The notes beneath the pieces are model-generated. The model was not told where the DNA came from. It did no database searches and saw only the letters and a program-made list of their open reading frames with translations. The translations under genes were made by a program, and so were the position numbers. From Ga0077555 sp050250755 (lineage in GTDB: Bacteria; Pseudomonadota; Alphaproteobacteria; Rhizobiales; Hyphomicrobiaceae), in NCBI GenBank assembly GCA_050250755.1, contig JBFWOB010000009.1, positions 1 to 64,000 on the forward strand: DNA of 64,000 bases, in the 5' to 3' direction. Positions 40,285 through 48,890 of the stretch are shown here, piece after piece. Positions within the stretch are counted from its first letter, which is position 1, and every line of letters begins with the position of its first letter.

Positions 40285-40710
40285 ATGACCGAATTCGATA
40301 TCTCGAAAGCAAAGTCATTACGCATCATAATTGTCGACGATGATCCTCTCTTTACGAACCAAGCGCTCGCGTCGCTCGATGGCTCGGACTTTAACGTACA
40401 TATTGCCGGCGATGGCGTCGAAGGCCTCGAGCGGATCGATGCGGCGCCGTTCGACCTTGCGATTATCGATCTCCATATGCCGCGCGTCGATGGCTTACGT
40501 GTGATTGCTCTCCTGCGAGGGGCGGTCCGTCACAGTTCGCTCGCTATTATGGTCCTGTCGGCACGTTCCGATCCGGAGGCGTTTCATGAGGCGATGGCCA
40601 TTGGCGCCGATGCAATCGAAACAAAACCAATCAATTGGGCTTTGCTACCCGACAGGGTGAGATCGATCGTCGCCAAAAAGCGGTCGAATAGCGTCGCAGC
40701 AAAGGGTTAG
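40285..40710 (+). CDS. Single-domain response regulator (receiver only)
   Basis: 141 aa CheY-like protein with acidic pocket VDDD (18-20), phospho-acceptor Asp62 (AIIDLHMPRVDG), Ser92 (VLSARSD) and Lys114 (ETKPIN). There is no output domain, so it acts by protein contact, for example as a phosphorelay carrier or kinase regulator. The ATG at 40285 has only a weak AAGAAGAG site. It converges with ruvA. The cognate kinase is unknown; the orphan kinase at 24357-25235 is the only one in the window. Confidence 0.88.
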   Translation: MTEFDISKAKSLRIIIVDDDPLFTNQALASLDGSDFNVHIAGDGVEGLERIDAAPFDLAIIDLHMPRVDGLRVIALLRGAVRHSSLAIMVLSARSDPEAFHEAMAIGADAIETKPINWALLPDRVRSIVAKKRSNSVAAKG

Positions 40711-40736
40711 TTTGCGCTGTTTGATCGCTTGTTTAC

Positions 40737-41375
40737 TTAGAGCGGCCGAGCCAGCTCTTTGAGACCACGCCGGATCAGTTTGGCGGTATCGGCTTCTCCG
40801 CCGAGTTCACCTCCAGCCGTTGCGATTGCCGCCGCAGCGTGCTGTGGCTGGTAGCCCAGATTAACCAATGCCGAGATTGCCTCTGCGGCCGCACTAGGTC
40901 CTGGCATCACGTGAACAGCGCCTGCCCCAGATATCTTTCCCGTCGCTCCGGGCACGTTGAGGCCCGCCATCGTCAATGCCGGCGCCTTGTCCTTGAGTTC
41001 AAGCACGATCCGTTGCGCAAGCTTCTTGCCGACGCCCGGCGTCTCCTCCACCGCGGCCGAATTCCCGAGCGCGATCGCCGACGCGAGGTCCTGCGGTGCC
41101 AGCGTGCCGAGCACACTCAGCGCCACTTTCGAGCCGACCCCCTGGATCTGTTGGAGAATGCGGAACCAGGATCGCTCGACTTCACTTCGGAAGCCGAACA
41201 GCCGGATGGCATCCTCGCGCACGTGTGTGTCGATGGTGAGCGAAACGTCCTGACCGAGTTCCAGCGCTCGCAGCGTGCGCGTGGAGCACTGCACCTCGTA
41301 GCCGACGCCATTGACATCGATGATGGCGTGCGCATCCCCGATGGCATCCACCTTGCCTCTGAGCTTGCCGATCAT
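40737..41375 (-). CDS. ruvA: Holliday junction DNA helicase subunit RuvA
   Basis: 212 aa. It binds four-way junctions and loads RuvB. It has an OB-fold N-terminus (MIGKLRGKVDAIGDAHAIIDVNGVGYEV), two helix-hairpin-helix motifs (QIQGVGSKVALSVLG and PGVGKKLAQRIVLELKDK), a flexible linker and the RuvB-binding C-terminal domain (AISALVNLGYQPQHA). It lies downstream of ruvC on the same strand; ruvB, usually next, is not found. Confidence 0.97.
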   Translation of the reverse strand: MIGKLRGKVDAIGDAHAIIDVNGVGYEVQCSTRTLRALELGQDVSLTIDTHVREDAIRLFGFRSEVERSWFRILQQIQGVGSKVALSVLGTLAPQDLASAIALGNSAAVEETPGVGKKLAQRIVLELKDKAPALTMAGLNVPGATGKISGAGAVHVMPGPSAAAEAISALVNLGYQPQHAAAAIATAGGELGGEADTAKLIRRGLKELARPL

Positions 41376-41531
41376 TCTGACCTCCGCGAGCGACCGGAAC
41401 GAGAACGTTAGGGCACAGGATTTCGGCCGTGTGAATAGGGCCTCGAGAGATCACGACGCTCACTCTCTTGCGCGCTCCCGAGAAGAGGTGCGATTGCCTG
41501 TAGCCCCTCCCCATTGCCTACGTCCTGTGCC

Positions 41532-42083
41532 CTATCTCTTGCGTGCTGCAACCGCGCGCGTTTGGCTGTCTTTTTCAGCCGCGGCGATACGCGCCGCCGG
41601 ACTGGTCCGGTGATTGGCGTGGCAGATGGCGATGGCAAGGGCATCGGCTTCATCGGCCGACTCGAAACGCGCTTTCGGCAGCAGCATCGAAACCATCATC
41701 TGGATCTGGCGCTTCTCCGCATGCCCAGCACCCACGACGGTTTTCTTGATCAGATTCGGGGGATACTCGGCAATGCGCAACCCCTTCATGGCCGGAGCGA
41801 GTAATGCCATCCCGCGAGCTTGTCCGAGTTTCAGCGTGGCCCGCGCATTCTCGTTAACGAAGGTTTCCTCAACGGCGGCCTCTAAAGGGCACCATGAGGC
41901 AAGCACACTCGAAAGGCCCTCGTAGAGCTCGCGTAGCCGGTAAGCCAGATCGCCGTCGTTGGTCGATGCGATGTGCCCGCTGGCGACATATACGAGCCGA
42001 ACACCATCGGACTCGATGACGCCCCATCCCGTCCGCCGAAGCCCGGGATCAATGCCGATGATGCGAATCGCAGTGCCTTGCAT
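41532..42083 (-). CDS. ruvC: Crossover junction endodeoxyribonuclease RuvC
   Basis: 183 aa. It resolves Holliday junctions together with RuvAB. The RNase H-like active site is visible: Asp in IRIIGIDPGLRRTGWG, Glu in AAVEETFVNENARATLKLGQARG, and the C-terminal Asp pair in SADEADALAIAICHA. It is preceded by yebC with a 92-base gap, the classic yebC-ruvC-ruvA order. Confidence 0.97.
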   Translation of the reverse strand: MQGTAIRIIGIDPGLRRTGWGVIESDGVRLVYVASGHIASTNDGDLAYRLRELYEGLSSVLASWCPLEAAVEETFVNENARATLKLGQARGMALLAPAMKGLRIAEYPPNLIKKTVVGAGHAEKRQIQMMVSMLLPKARFESADEADALAIAICHANHRTSPAARIAAAEKDSQTRAVAARKR

Positions 42084-42175
42084 GCAGTGGCGGTAGCACG
42101 CCGCTTCGCGTTAAGCGCCATGGACGACTGCATTGAACGGGGGAAAAGCTTCGCAGCCGCGAAAGCTTTTCGGTC

Positions 42176-42925
42176 TCAGGCCGCTGTAAGGCGCGCCATC
42201 GTCGCCTCGTCGACGTCGAAATTCGAGAAAACGGCCTGCACGTCGTCATCATCCTCGAGTGCGGCGAGAAGCTTGAGGATGCTCTCGGCGCGTTCTTCGT
42301 CGACTTGGGTAGAAAGCGTCGCTTTCCAGACGGCCTTGACTTGCTCGGGTTCGCCGAATTGAGCCTCGAGAGCCCCTGCAACTTGGCCCAGGGCCTCGAA
42401 CGTCGTCACGACGAGATGCTCCTCGTCGTTGCTCTCGACATCCTCGGCTCCGGCTTCGATCGCCGCCTCGAGCACCGCGTCGGCCGTCGCTGCGTCCGGT
42501 TTCAACCGGATCTCGCCGATCCGGTTGAACATATGGCTGACCGAGCCGGTGGCCCCGAGGTTGCCGTTATATTTCGCAAACACCGCGCGCACCGCCCCGC
42601 CGGTCCGGTTTCGATTGTCCGTCAATGCTTCGACGATGACGGCCACGCCACCCGGCGCGTAGCCTTCGTAACGCACCTGCTCGTAAGTTTCGGCATCTCC
42701 ACCGGCGGCCTTCTTGATGGCCCGCTCGATGTTGTCCTTTGGCATGTTCTCGGCGCGAGCGTTCTGGATCGCAAGGCGGAGCCGTGCATTCATGTCCGGG
42801 TCGGGCACGCCGGCCTTGGCGGCAACCGTGATCTCGCGCGCGAGCTTGGCGAAAAGCTTGGCCCGGACAGCATCCTGCTTGCCCTTGCGGTGCATGATGT
42901 TCTTGAATTGCGAATGTCCGGCCAT
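42176..42925 (-). CDS. yebC: YebC/PmpR-family (TACO1-like) protein
   Basis: 249 aa with the family start MAGHSQFKNIMHRKGKQDAVRAKLFAKLAREITVAAKAG-type sequence, NMPKDNIERAIKKAAG and EGYAPGGVAVIVEALTDNRNRT. YebC proteins were described as transcriptional regulators; recent work shows they help ribosomes through proline-rich stretches. The C-terminal domain is complete. First gene of the yebC-ruvC-ruvA group. Confidence 0.96.
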   Translation of the reverse strand: MAGHSQFKNIMHRKGKQDAVRAKLFAKLAREITVAAKAGVPDPDMNARLRLAIQNARAENMPKDNIERAIKKAAGGDAETYEQVRYEGYAPGGVAVIVEALTDNRNRTGGAVRAVFAKYNGNLGATGSVSHMFNRIGEIRLKPDAATADAVLEAAIEAGAEDVESNDEEHLVVTTFEALGQVAGALEAQFGEPEQVKAVWKATLSTQVDEERAESILKLLAALEDDDDVQAVFSNFDVDEATMARLTAA

Positions 42926-43119
42926 GGCTCGTTCTCAGGGCGCTCGTCTGGTCGATGGATGGTGCTGTGCGGCATCTGCCGCCGCGTCGTCCGCCCTTAT
43001 AGGCGAAAGCGGGACCGTTAATCCAGTTGGGGCAGCAGGGTTTATAGCTTTTCGACCGATGTTCGGCATCGAGGTCTGATCGGTCGAAGGCAGAAGGTGG
43101 AAAGAGGGTAGGGCGGCCG

Positions 43120-44388
43120 ATGAATGACGTGGGAGAGGCCGCCGTCGCGCGGGGGGCGGGACGGGGCTCATCGCGACTCGCGGCCATCGTCGGTGTTCTC
43201 TTTCTTCTTGCCTTTATGAACCTCTTCCTGCGGTCGAGCCTCGGCGTGATGGCGCCCGAGCTGACCCGCGAGATGGCGCTCTCGCCAGCCGCCCTCTCGA
43301 CCGTCGCCAGCGCGTTCTTCATTGCTTATGCGGTGATGCAACTGCCGACCGGCATGTTGCTTGATCGCTTCGGTGCCCGGTTGACGATCGCCGGCATGCT
43401 GCTGTTCACGACGGCCGGTGCCGCGGCATTCGCCGCCGCCGACTCTATCGCATTTCTCTCCCTCGGCCGCGTATTGATGGGCATCGGCTGCGCGGGCATC
43501 TTTACTGGCGCCTTCTACGTACTCGCTCGCTGGCTTGCGCAAGACCGCGTCGTGACGCTCATGGGAACGCTGAACACGTTCGCCGCGTCGGGCACCTTAA
43601 CCGCGACCACGCCACTTGCCGCCTTGATCGCACTGTTCGGTTGGCGCGAATGCTATTGGATATTCACCGTTGGCGTCGTTGTCCTGCTGCTGGCCGTGAT
43701 GCTGGTCATCCGCGACGCGCCGCATGGTAGCGCGCCTGCTGCATCGCGCACGGAGAGCCTGAAGAGTGTCGTCGACGGCGTCGGCGAGGCTTTGCGCCAG
43801 CGTGGCATGGTTCGCCTCCTGTTGGCCGGATTTCCGATCTCGGCCTCTACCACAGTGACCGGAGTGTGGGGCGCTCCTTATTTGCAGCAGGTGCACGGCC
43901 TCGATGTCATTGCCAGCGGCAACGTACTTCTTGCGATGGCAGTCTGCGCAATGGCCGGGCACACGGCACTCAGCCAAGTCGCCCGAGCTGCGAATTCCGT
44001 CAAAACGGCCATGCTGACGGGAATGACGGGCGTGTTCGCGGCTATGACCGGCATTGCCGCCCTGTCCCATCCGCCTCTTCTGGCCGTCACGGCGCTATTT
44101 TGCCTGCTGGGCTTTTCGGCCTCGTTTCCGATGATCGTCTTCGCCCATGCGCGGGGACTGGTCGCACCTCATCTCATGGGACGCGGCCTTTCGGCCGCCA
44201 ACATGGGGTTGATGGCTGCCATTGCGCTCATGCAACTCGTGTTTGGCTGGATCGTCGGCGCCGTCTCCGGGCCTGATACGATGCCAACCGAGCTCGCCTA
44301 TCGGGCCGGTTTCGCCGCGCAGGCCGCGGTCGCCATGGTCGCGATTGTCGTCTACCTGCCGATTCGCGACGTGAAGCCGAAGGGCTAG
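43120..44388 (+). CDS. MFS transporter
   Basis: 422 aa with 12 predicted membrane helices. The loop 2-3 motif MLLDRFGARLTIAGML and the GRVLMGIGCAGIFTGAFYV helix place it in the major facilitator superfamily. It resembles members that move organic anions or small metabolites, but the cargo cannot be inferred. It is divergent from yebC. A CoA transferase gene follows 105 bases downstream on the same strand, so a shared role in taking up and activating an acid is possible. Confidence 0.9.
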   Translation: MNDVGEAAVARGAGRGSSRLAAIVGVLFLLAFMNLFLRSSLGVMAPELTREMALSPAALSTVASAFFIAYAVMQLPTGMLLDRFGARLTIAGMLLFTTAGAAAFAAADSIAFLSLGRVLMGIGCAGIFTGAFYVLARWLAQDRVVTLMGTLNTFAASGTLTATTPLAALIALFGWRECYWIFTVGVVVLLLAVMLVIRDAPHGSAPAASRTESLKSVVDGVGEALRQRGMVRLLLAGFPISASTTVTGVWGAPYLQQVHGLDVIASGNVLLAMAVCAMAGHTALSQVARAANSVKTAMLTGMTGVFAAMTGIAALSHPPLLAVTALFCLLGFSASFPMIVFAHARGLVAPHLMGRGLSAANMGLMAAIALMQLVFGWIVGAVSGPDTMPTELAYRAGFAAQAAVAMVAIVVYLPIRDVKPKG

Positions 44389-44493
44389 TCGCTCCGGGGA
44401 TGCGTATCGGGCTGGGGACCGGGTAGAAGCACGGTTGGCAATCGTTACCGCCGCACTCTAGGCTTCGACACAACGATATCGCTGGAGACGCCC

Positions 44494-45726
44494 ATGTCTA
44501 TCAATACCAAACCGCTAGAGTGCCTCAAGGGATTGAAAGTACTTGATCTATCGCAGTTTGAGGCCGGTCCGTCGTGCACCGAGGCGCTGGCCTGGATGGG
44601 CGCGGAGGTCGTCAAGGTCGAGAATCCGAAACTCGGAGATCCGGGCCGCGCGGCCGTCTACGGCAGCCCTGACAAGGACAGCCACTATTTCCTCATTTTC
44701 AATGCCAACAAGAAGTCGATCACCGTCGACCTGAAATCGCCCGAGGGTAAGCAACTCGTGCTCGACCTTGCCGCCAAGGCCGACGTCATGGTCGAGAACT
44801 TTGCGCCGGGCGCGATCGAGCGGCTTGGGCTCGGCTGGGACGTCGTCTCCAAGCTCAACCCCGGCTTGATCTATGCCCAGGTGAAAGGTTTCGGCGAGGG
44901 CAGCCCCTACGAGAAAAATCTCGCCTTCGACATGATTGCGCAGGCCTGCGGCGGCGTCATGAGCGTGACGGGTATGCCCGACGGCCCACCCGTCAAGCCG
45001 GGCCCTACGATCGGCGACACCGGGACGGGCATGCTGCTCACCATCTCGATCCTGTCCGCCTACGTCGAGAAGCAGCGCACCGGCAAAGGTCAACGTCTGC
45101 AGATCGCCATGCAAGATGCCATGCTGCATTACATTCGCATCGCGTTCTCGACCCAGGCGCGCACGGGGCAGGCGGCAGGTCGCGCCGGCGCCAAGACCCT
45201 GTCTGGCGCCAATCCTCCGGTTGGGATTTACCCCTGCAAGCCGGGTGGGCCGAACGATTGGGTCTACATCTATACGAGCCGAGGCAATCCAGAGCACTGG
45301 AAGCGCCTTTCTCGCGTCGTCGGCCGGCCGGAGCTCGCCGATGATCCGCGTTACACGACCGTCGAAGCTCGTTCCCAGCGTGAAGCCGAGATCGACGAGA
45401 TCGTCGCGTCATGGACGCGAACCCAAACCAAGCAGGAGGCCATGCGCATCGTCGGTGAAGCGGGTATCCCTGCCGGGGCCGTGCTCGACACCATGGAGCT
45501 CCATAACGATCAGTCGTTTGTCGATCGCGGTATCATGCAAACGATGGAGCACCCCAAGGTCGGCCCATTCAAGATGCCAGCCTGGCCGGTGCGCCATGAC
45601 GGAAAGCCGCCGGAGGTCCGCGCCTCGCCCTTGCTCGGTGAGAGCACAAATGAGGTGCTGAAGACGTGGCTCGGCAAGAGTGAGGAAGAAGTGGCAGCGC
45701 TCAAATCTGGACGCGTGGTCGGCTAG
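44494..45726 (+). CDS. CoA transferase, CaiB/BaiF (class III) family
   Basis: 410 aa. These enzymes move CoA between carboxylic acids. Landmarks are LKGLKVLDLSQFEAGPSCTEALAWMGAEVVKVENP, the ENFAPGAIERLGLGW segment, the catalytic-Asp strand LAFDMIAQACGGVMSVTG, and ASPLLGESTNEVL at the C-terminus. The start is the ATG at 44494. Oxalate/formyl-CoA-type and fatty-acyl-type members cannot be told apart here. Confidence 0.92.
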   Translation: MSINTKPLECLKGLKVLDLSQFEAGPSCTEALAWMGAEVVKVENPKLGDPGRAAVYGSPDKDSHYFLIFNANKKSITVDLKSPEGKQLVLDLAAKADVMVENFAPGAIERLGLGWDVVSKLNPGLIYAQVKGFGEGSPYEKNLAFDMIAQACGGVMSVTGMPDGPPVKPGPTIGDTGTGMLLTISILSAYVEKQRTGKGQRLQIAMQDAMLHYIRIAFSTQARTGQAAGRAGAKTLSGANPPVGIYPCKPGGPNDWVYIYTSRGNPEHWKRLSRVVGRPELADDPRYTTVEARSQREAEIDEIVASWTRTQTKQEAMRIVGEAGIPAGAVLDTMELHNDQSFVDRGIMQTMEHPKVGPFKMPAWPVRHDGKPPEVRASPLLGESTNEVLKTWLGKSEEEVAALKSGRVVG

Positions 45727-45790
45727 CGAGCTGCCTCCCATTGAACTGAAGGGGGTCGTGTATGAACGGCCTCCTTCAAGTCTGCTTCAA

Positions 45791-46042
45791 TCAGTTGTCA
45801 TGCAGACTGGTTAGAGAATCGATCGCCCAGTTGATGCGGTCGAGAAGCTCTTTGCGCTGATCTTTGAGCGCTTGGATTTCCGCCTGTGCCGCTTTCAGCT
45901 CGGCTCCGAGTCGAGCACATTCAGCCTCCAGGTTAGCGGCGCGCACTGGTTGCTGCGGCCGCACATTTCCAGCGCCTCTGGCGGTACGGCCGGGCGCCTT
46001 TTTTACCTGCTTTTTCGCCTTACCGGACGTCCGGTCAGCCAT
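45791..46042 (-). CDS. Small basic coiled-coil protein
   Basis: 83 aa. The first 35 residues are Lys/Arg-rich and disordered, followed by a coiled coil (NLEAECARLGAELKAAQAEIQALKDQRKELLDRINWAIDSL). No family name is recognised. It starts 12 bases after a small open frame (46055-46186) and is divergent from gap. CGGAG precedes the ATG at 46042. Confidence 0.65.
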   Translation of the reverse strand: MADRTSGKAKKQVKKAPGRTARGAGNVRPQQPVRAANLEAECARLGAELKAAQAEIQALKDQRKELLDRINWAIDSLTSLHDN

Positions 46043-46054
46043 ATTGCCGCTCCG

Positions 46055-46186
46055 TCAACCCTCCGACGCAGGGCTTTTCACTCCAAGAATTGTTTGAACA
46101 ACCCCGTCCACCGCAAGATAGCGCTGGTACATTTCCCGTGTATCCATCTCGACCATCTGCCTTAAGAAAGCAAGTACATGACTCAT
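46055..46186 (-). CDS. Possible 43-aa small protein
   Basis: An ATG at 46186 opens a 43-codon frame (MSHVLAFLRQMVEMDTREMY..) with an amphipathic, protein-like composition. It ends 12 bases before the coiled-coil gene, whose ribosome site overlaps its stop region. No homologue is recognised; it could be a leader frame for the downstream gene. Confidence 0.4.
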   Translation of the reverse strand: MSHVLAFLRQMVEMDTREMYQRYLAVDGVVQTILGVKSPASEG

Positions 46187-46337
46187 TGACAGAGGGCGCC
46201 TCACTGCACAATTTCCTCCCATAGAGACGCACGATCCACACTCAGCGTTGCCCCATCGGATCGCGCACATGGTCGCGCGCGATCTGGTTGCTTGAGGCGC
46301 GAACGTAATCCACCCCATCGCCGTGAGAGGATACCCA

Positions 46338-47345
46338 ATGACAGTAAAGGTCGCGATTAACGGCTTCGGCCGCATTGGCCGTAACGTGTTGCGCGCGATC
46401 GTAGAATCGGGCCGGACTGACATCGAGGTAGTGGCCATCAACGATCTCGGTCCCGTCGAGACGAATGCCCATCTGCTTCGCTTCGACAGCGTGCACGGCC
46501 GGTTCCCATACGAGGTAAAGGTTGTCGGGGATTCGATCGATATCGGCCGTGGTTCCATCAAGGTGACGGCGATTCGCGACCCTGCTCAGTTGCCTCATAA
46601 GGAAATGGGTATCGACATTGCCCTCGAGTGCACGGGCATCTTCACGTCCAAGGAGAAAGCCGCCGCCCATCTGGCCGCGGGAGCGAAGCGTGTGCTCGTC
46701 TCGGCCCCGGCGGATGGTGCCGATCTCACCGTGGTGTATGGCGTCAACCACGATAAGCTGACCAAGGATCACCTCGTCGTCTCCAACGCTTCGTGCACGA
46801 CCAATTGCCTCGCCCCCGTTGCCAAGGTCCTGAATGACACCGTCGGCATCGAGAAGGGCTTCATGACGACCATCCACGCTTACACGGGCGACCAGCCGAC
46901 GCTCGACACGATGCACAAGGATCTCTATCGCGGGCGCGCTGCGGCCTTGTCGATGATCCCGACGTCGACGGGGGCTGCCAAGGCCGTCGGCCTCGTCTTG
47001 CCGGAACTCAACGGCAAGCTCGACGGCACGTCCATTCGTGTGCCGACGCCGAATGTGTCGGTTGTCGACTTCAAGTTCGTTGCCAAGAAGAAAACGTCGA
47101 CCGACGAGATCAACGAGGCGATCAAGCGTGCCGCGGGGCAATCGCTGAAGGGGATTCTCGGCGTCACGGACCAGCCGAATGTATCGATCGATTTCAATCA
47201 CGACAGCCATTCGTCGATCTTGCATCTGGATCAAACCAAGGTCATGGACGGTACACTCGTGCGCGTTCTTTCCTGGTACGACAACGAGTGGGGTTTCTCG
47301 AACCGTATGAGCGACACAGCGGTCGCTATGGGGAAACTGCTCTGA
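46338..47345 (+). CDS. gap: Type I glyceraldehyde-3-phosphate dehydrogenase
   Basis: 335 aa glycolytic/gluconeogenic enzyme. The NAD fold is KVAINGFGRIGRNVLR; the catalytic Cys153 lies in SNASCTTNCLAP, the catalytic His in TTIHAYTGDQ, and the C-terminal WYDNEWGFSNRM motif is intact. The ATG at 46338 has GAGAGG upstream; five extra in-frame codons to the left are rejected. The usual alphaproteobacterial partners tkt and pgk are not adjacent. Confidence 0.97.
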   Translation: MTVKVAINGFGRIGRNVLRAIVESGRTDIEVVAINDLGPVETNAHLLRFDSVHGRFPYEVKVVGDSIDIGRGSIKVTAIRDPAQLPHKEMGIDIALECTGIFTSKEKAAAHLAAGAKRVLVSAPADGADLTVVYGVNHDKLTKDHLVVSNASCTTNCLAPVAKVLNDTVGIEKGFMTTIHAYTGDQPTLDTMHKDLYRGRAAALSMIPTSTGAAKAVGLVLPELNGKLDGTSIRVPTPNVSVVDFKFVAKKKTSTDEINEAIKRAAGQSLKGILGVTDQPNVSIDFNHDSHSSILHLDQTKVMDGTLVRVLSWYDNEWGFSNRMSDTAVAMGKLL

Positions 47346-47378
47346 GCTAGCTTGCCGCCTGAATTTTGCCGGAACGAC

Positions 47379-47409
47379 GAGGCCCAGCGGCTTTCACACG
47401 CTGGGCCTC
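47379..47409. terminator. Terminator hairpin after gap
   Basis: A perfect 11-bp stem GAGGCCCAGCG / CGCTGGGCCTC with a nine-base loop, 33 bases past the gap stop. It sits between two converging genes and could serve both. There is no long U-tract. Confidence 0.65.
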
Positions 47410-47437
47410 TCCGCTTCGCAGGCTCGATAATTGCACA

Positions 47438-47806
47438 TCAGATGGCGGTATGCGCCCAATAGGGCACTGCATTGTAATGCTCGTGAGTGCGCGTTTCCCA
47501 CGCACGATCACCCCACGAATTGGCCGCAAATTCTGGCGCGTCTTGCAGCTGTGCTTCCGTAATACCGGTGCGATAGCCGCCGAGCGCGGTGTCGTACTTC
47601 AAGGCGCTCCAAGGTACCGGATAGTGACTTTCGCCGAGTCCAAGGAAGCCACCAAAGCTCATCACCGCATACGTCACGCGCCCAGAAATCTTGTCGATCA
47701 TCAGATGGTCGATCTCGCCGACTTTCGCGTCGCCTGCGCCATAAACATCGGTGCCATGCACGTTGTCAGACGAGATGAATTGATGCGTCGGTTGGGCGGT
47801 AGCCAT
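47438..47806 (-). CDS. PRC-barrel domain protein
   Basis: 122 aa. PRC-barrel fold at about 8-80 (NVHGTDVYGAGDAKVGEIDHLMIDKISGRVTYAVMSFGGFLGLGESHYPVPWSAL pattern). Small PRC-barrel proteins of this type are often part of the Rhizobiales general stress regulon. The start is the ATG at 47806 (AAAGGAG); a good sigma-EcfG-type promoter lies 36 bases upstream. Confidence 0.87.
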   Translation of the reverse strand: MATAQPTHQFISSDNVHGTDVYGAGDAKVGEIDHLMIDKISGRVTYAVMSFGGFLGLGESHYPVPWSALKYDTALGGYRTGITEAQLQDAPEFAANSWGDRAWETRTHEHYNAVPYWAHTAI

Positions 47807-47841
47807 GAGCACTGCTCCTTTAATCGTTGATATGTCAGGTA

Positions 47842-47866
47842 AACCGTCTGCGCTAAAGATCGTTCC
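47842..47866 (-). promoter_or_regulatory. Candidate EcfG (general stress sigma factor) promoter
   Basis: On the minus strand GGAAC (47866-47862), 16 bases, then GGTT (47845-47842), against the EcfG consensus GGAAC-N16/17-cGTT. The -10 element is 36 bases upstream of the PRC-barrel start codon. Confidence 0.5.
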
Positions 47867-48031
47867 CGGTTTTTGGGGGCGCTTGGGTCCGACTAGCAGC
47901 GGCAGGAGGGCCTATTAGCCGATCGATTGCCAAATCATCGCGCGCTCGCCATCATCGCCCCGCCGGTCGACGTTCCCTCTTCGTCGGCGGCTTGAAATGC
48001 TCACGGCGCCACGCCATCGCACGGGGATCCA

Positions 48032-48847
48032 ATGTCAGAAGCAAAACCTACCGAAGCGAACTCAGTCCCCGCACGGCCGTCCGCCACGATCATGCTGGTG
48101 CGCGACGGCATAGACGGCATCGAGATCTTCATGGTGGTTCGCGATCGCCCCATGGATGGCGCTATGGGCGCGGTGGTCTTTCCCGGAGGAAAGATCGATG
48201 AGGAAGACCGCCATCCCGAGAGCTGGCGCCATCTTGTCGCGCCTCAGTCCCATCCCGAATTGCCATACTGGCTCGCCGCCATGCGCGAGACGTTCGAGGA
48301 GGCCGGCGTCGTGATCGCGCGCCCAACCGGGGCATCTGCGGGCGACCTCGGCGCAGAGCGGGCGCGTGAGATGGTCGTGAAGCACCGCGATAATCTGCTC
48401 GACCGCAAGATCACCTTCGCCGAGATCATCCGTTCGGAGAGCCTCGTGCCCGCGCTCGATCACATGGTGCATTTCGCGCATTGGCAAACGCCATTCGGAT
48501 TGCCGAAGCGCTTCGACACGCACTTTTTCCTCGTATCCTCGCCGGAGGGGCAGGAGCCGATCCACGACGGCCGGGAGATGGTCGACTGTTTCTGGACGCC
48601 GCCGAGCCGCATTGTGGATGAGGCGAACTCGGGTAAGCGCACGCTTGTACCCGCGACCCGCCTCAATCTCGAGCTGCTTTCCGAGAGCCGCAGCGTCGCC
48701 GAGGCCATGGAGCGCGCCCGCTCTCGCAAGGTCGTCATGGTTCGTCCCGAGCGCTTCAAGACGGAGGCAGGCGCCTGGGCGGTTCGGATTCCGACCGAGG
48801 CCGGCTACCGAACAACCGTCATTGCTTCGTCGAGCCAGCGGAGCTGA
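48032..48847 (+). CDS. NUDIX hydrolase (NUDT19-like)
   Basis: 271 aa. The Nudix box is interrupted: VVFPGGKIDEEDRHPESW, an insert of about 20 residues, then AAMRETFEEAGVVIARP. This split box is typical of the NUDT19/RP2-like group, some of which cleave CoA derivatives. The start is the ATG at 48032. The CAP-domain gene follows 43 bases downstream. Confidence 0.88.
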   Translation: MSEAKPTEANSVPARPSATIMLVRDGIDGIEIFMVVRDRPMDGAMGAVVFPGGKIDEEDRHPESWRHLVAPQSHPELPYWLAAMRETFEEAGVVIARPTGASAGDLGAERAREMVVKHRDNLLDRKITFAEIIRSESLVPALDHMVHFAHWQTPFGLPKRFDTHFFLVSSPEGQEPIHDGREMVDCFWTPPSRIVDEANSGKRTLVPATRLNLELLSESRSVAEAMERARSRKVVMVRPERFKTEAGAWAVRIPTEAGYRTTVIASSSQRS

Positions 48848-48890
48848 GGAGGGGGCGGCCGATCTCGTCGATCTGTCGTTTCGGGCGCTA

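Noticed and set aside
39954..40343. 129-codon frame in the AT-rich intergenic region
   Set aside because: Overlaps the response regulator start in another frame and shows no recognisable domain.
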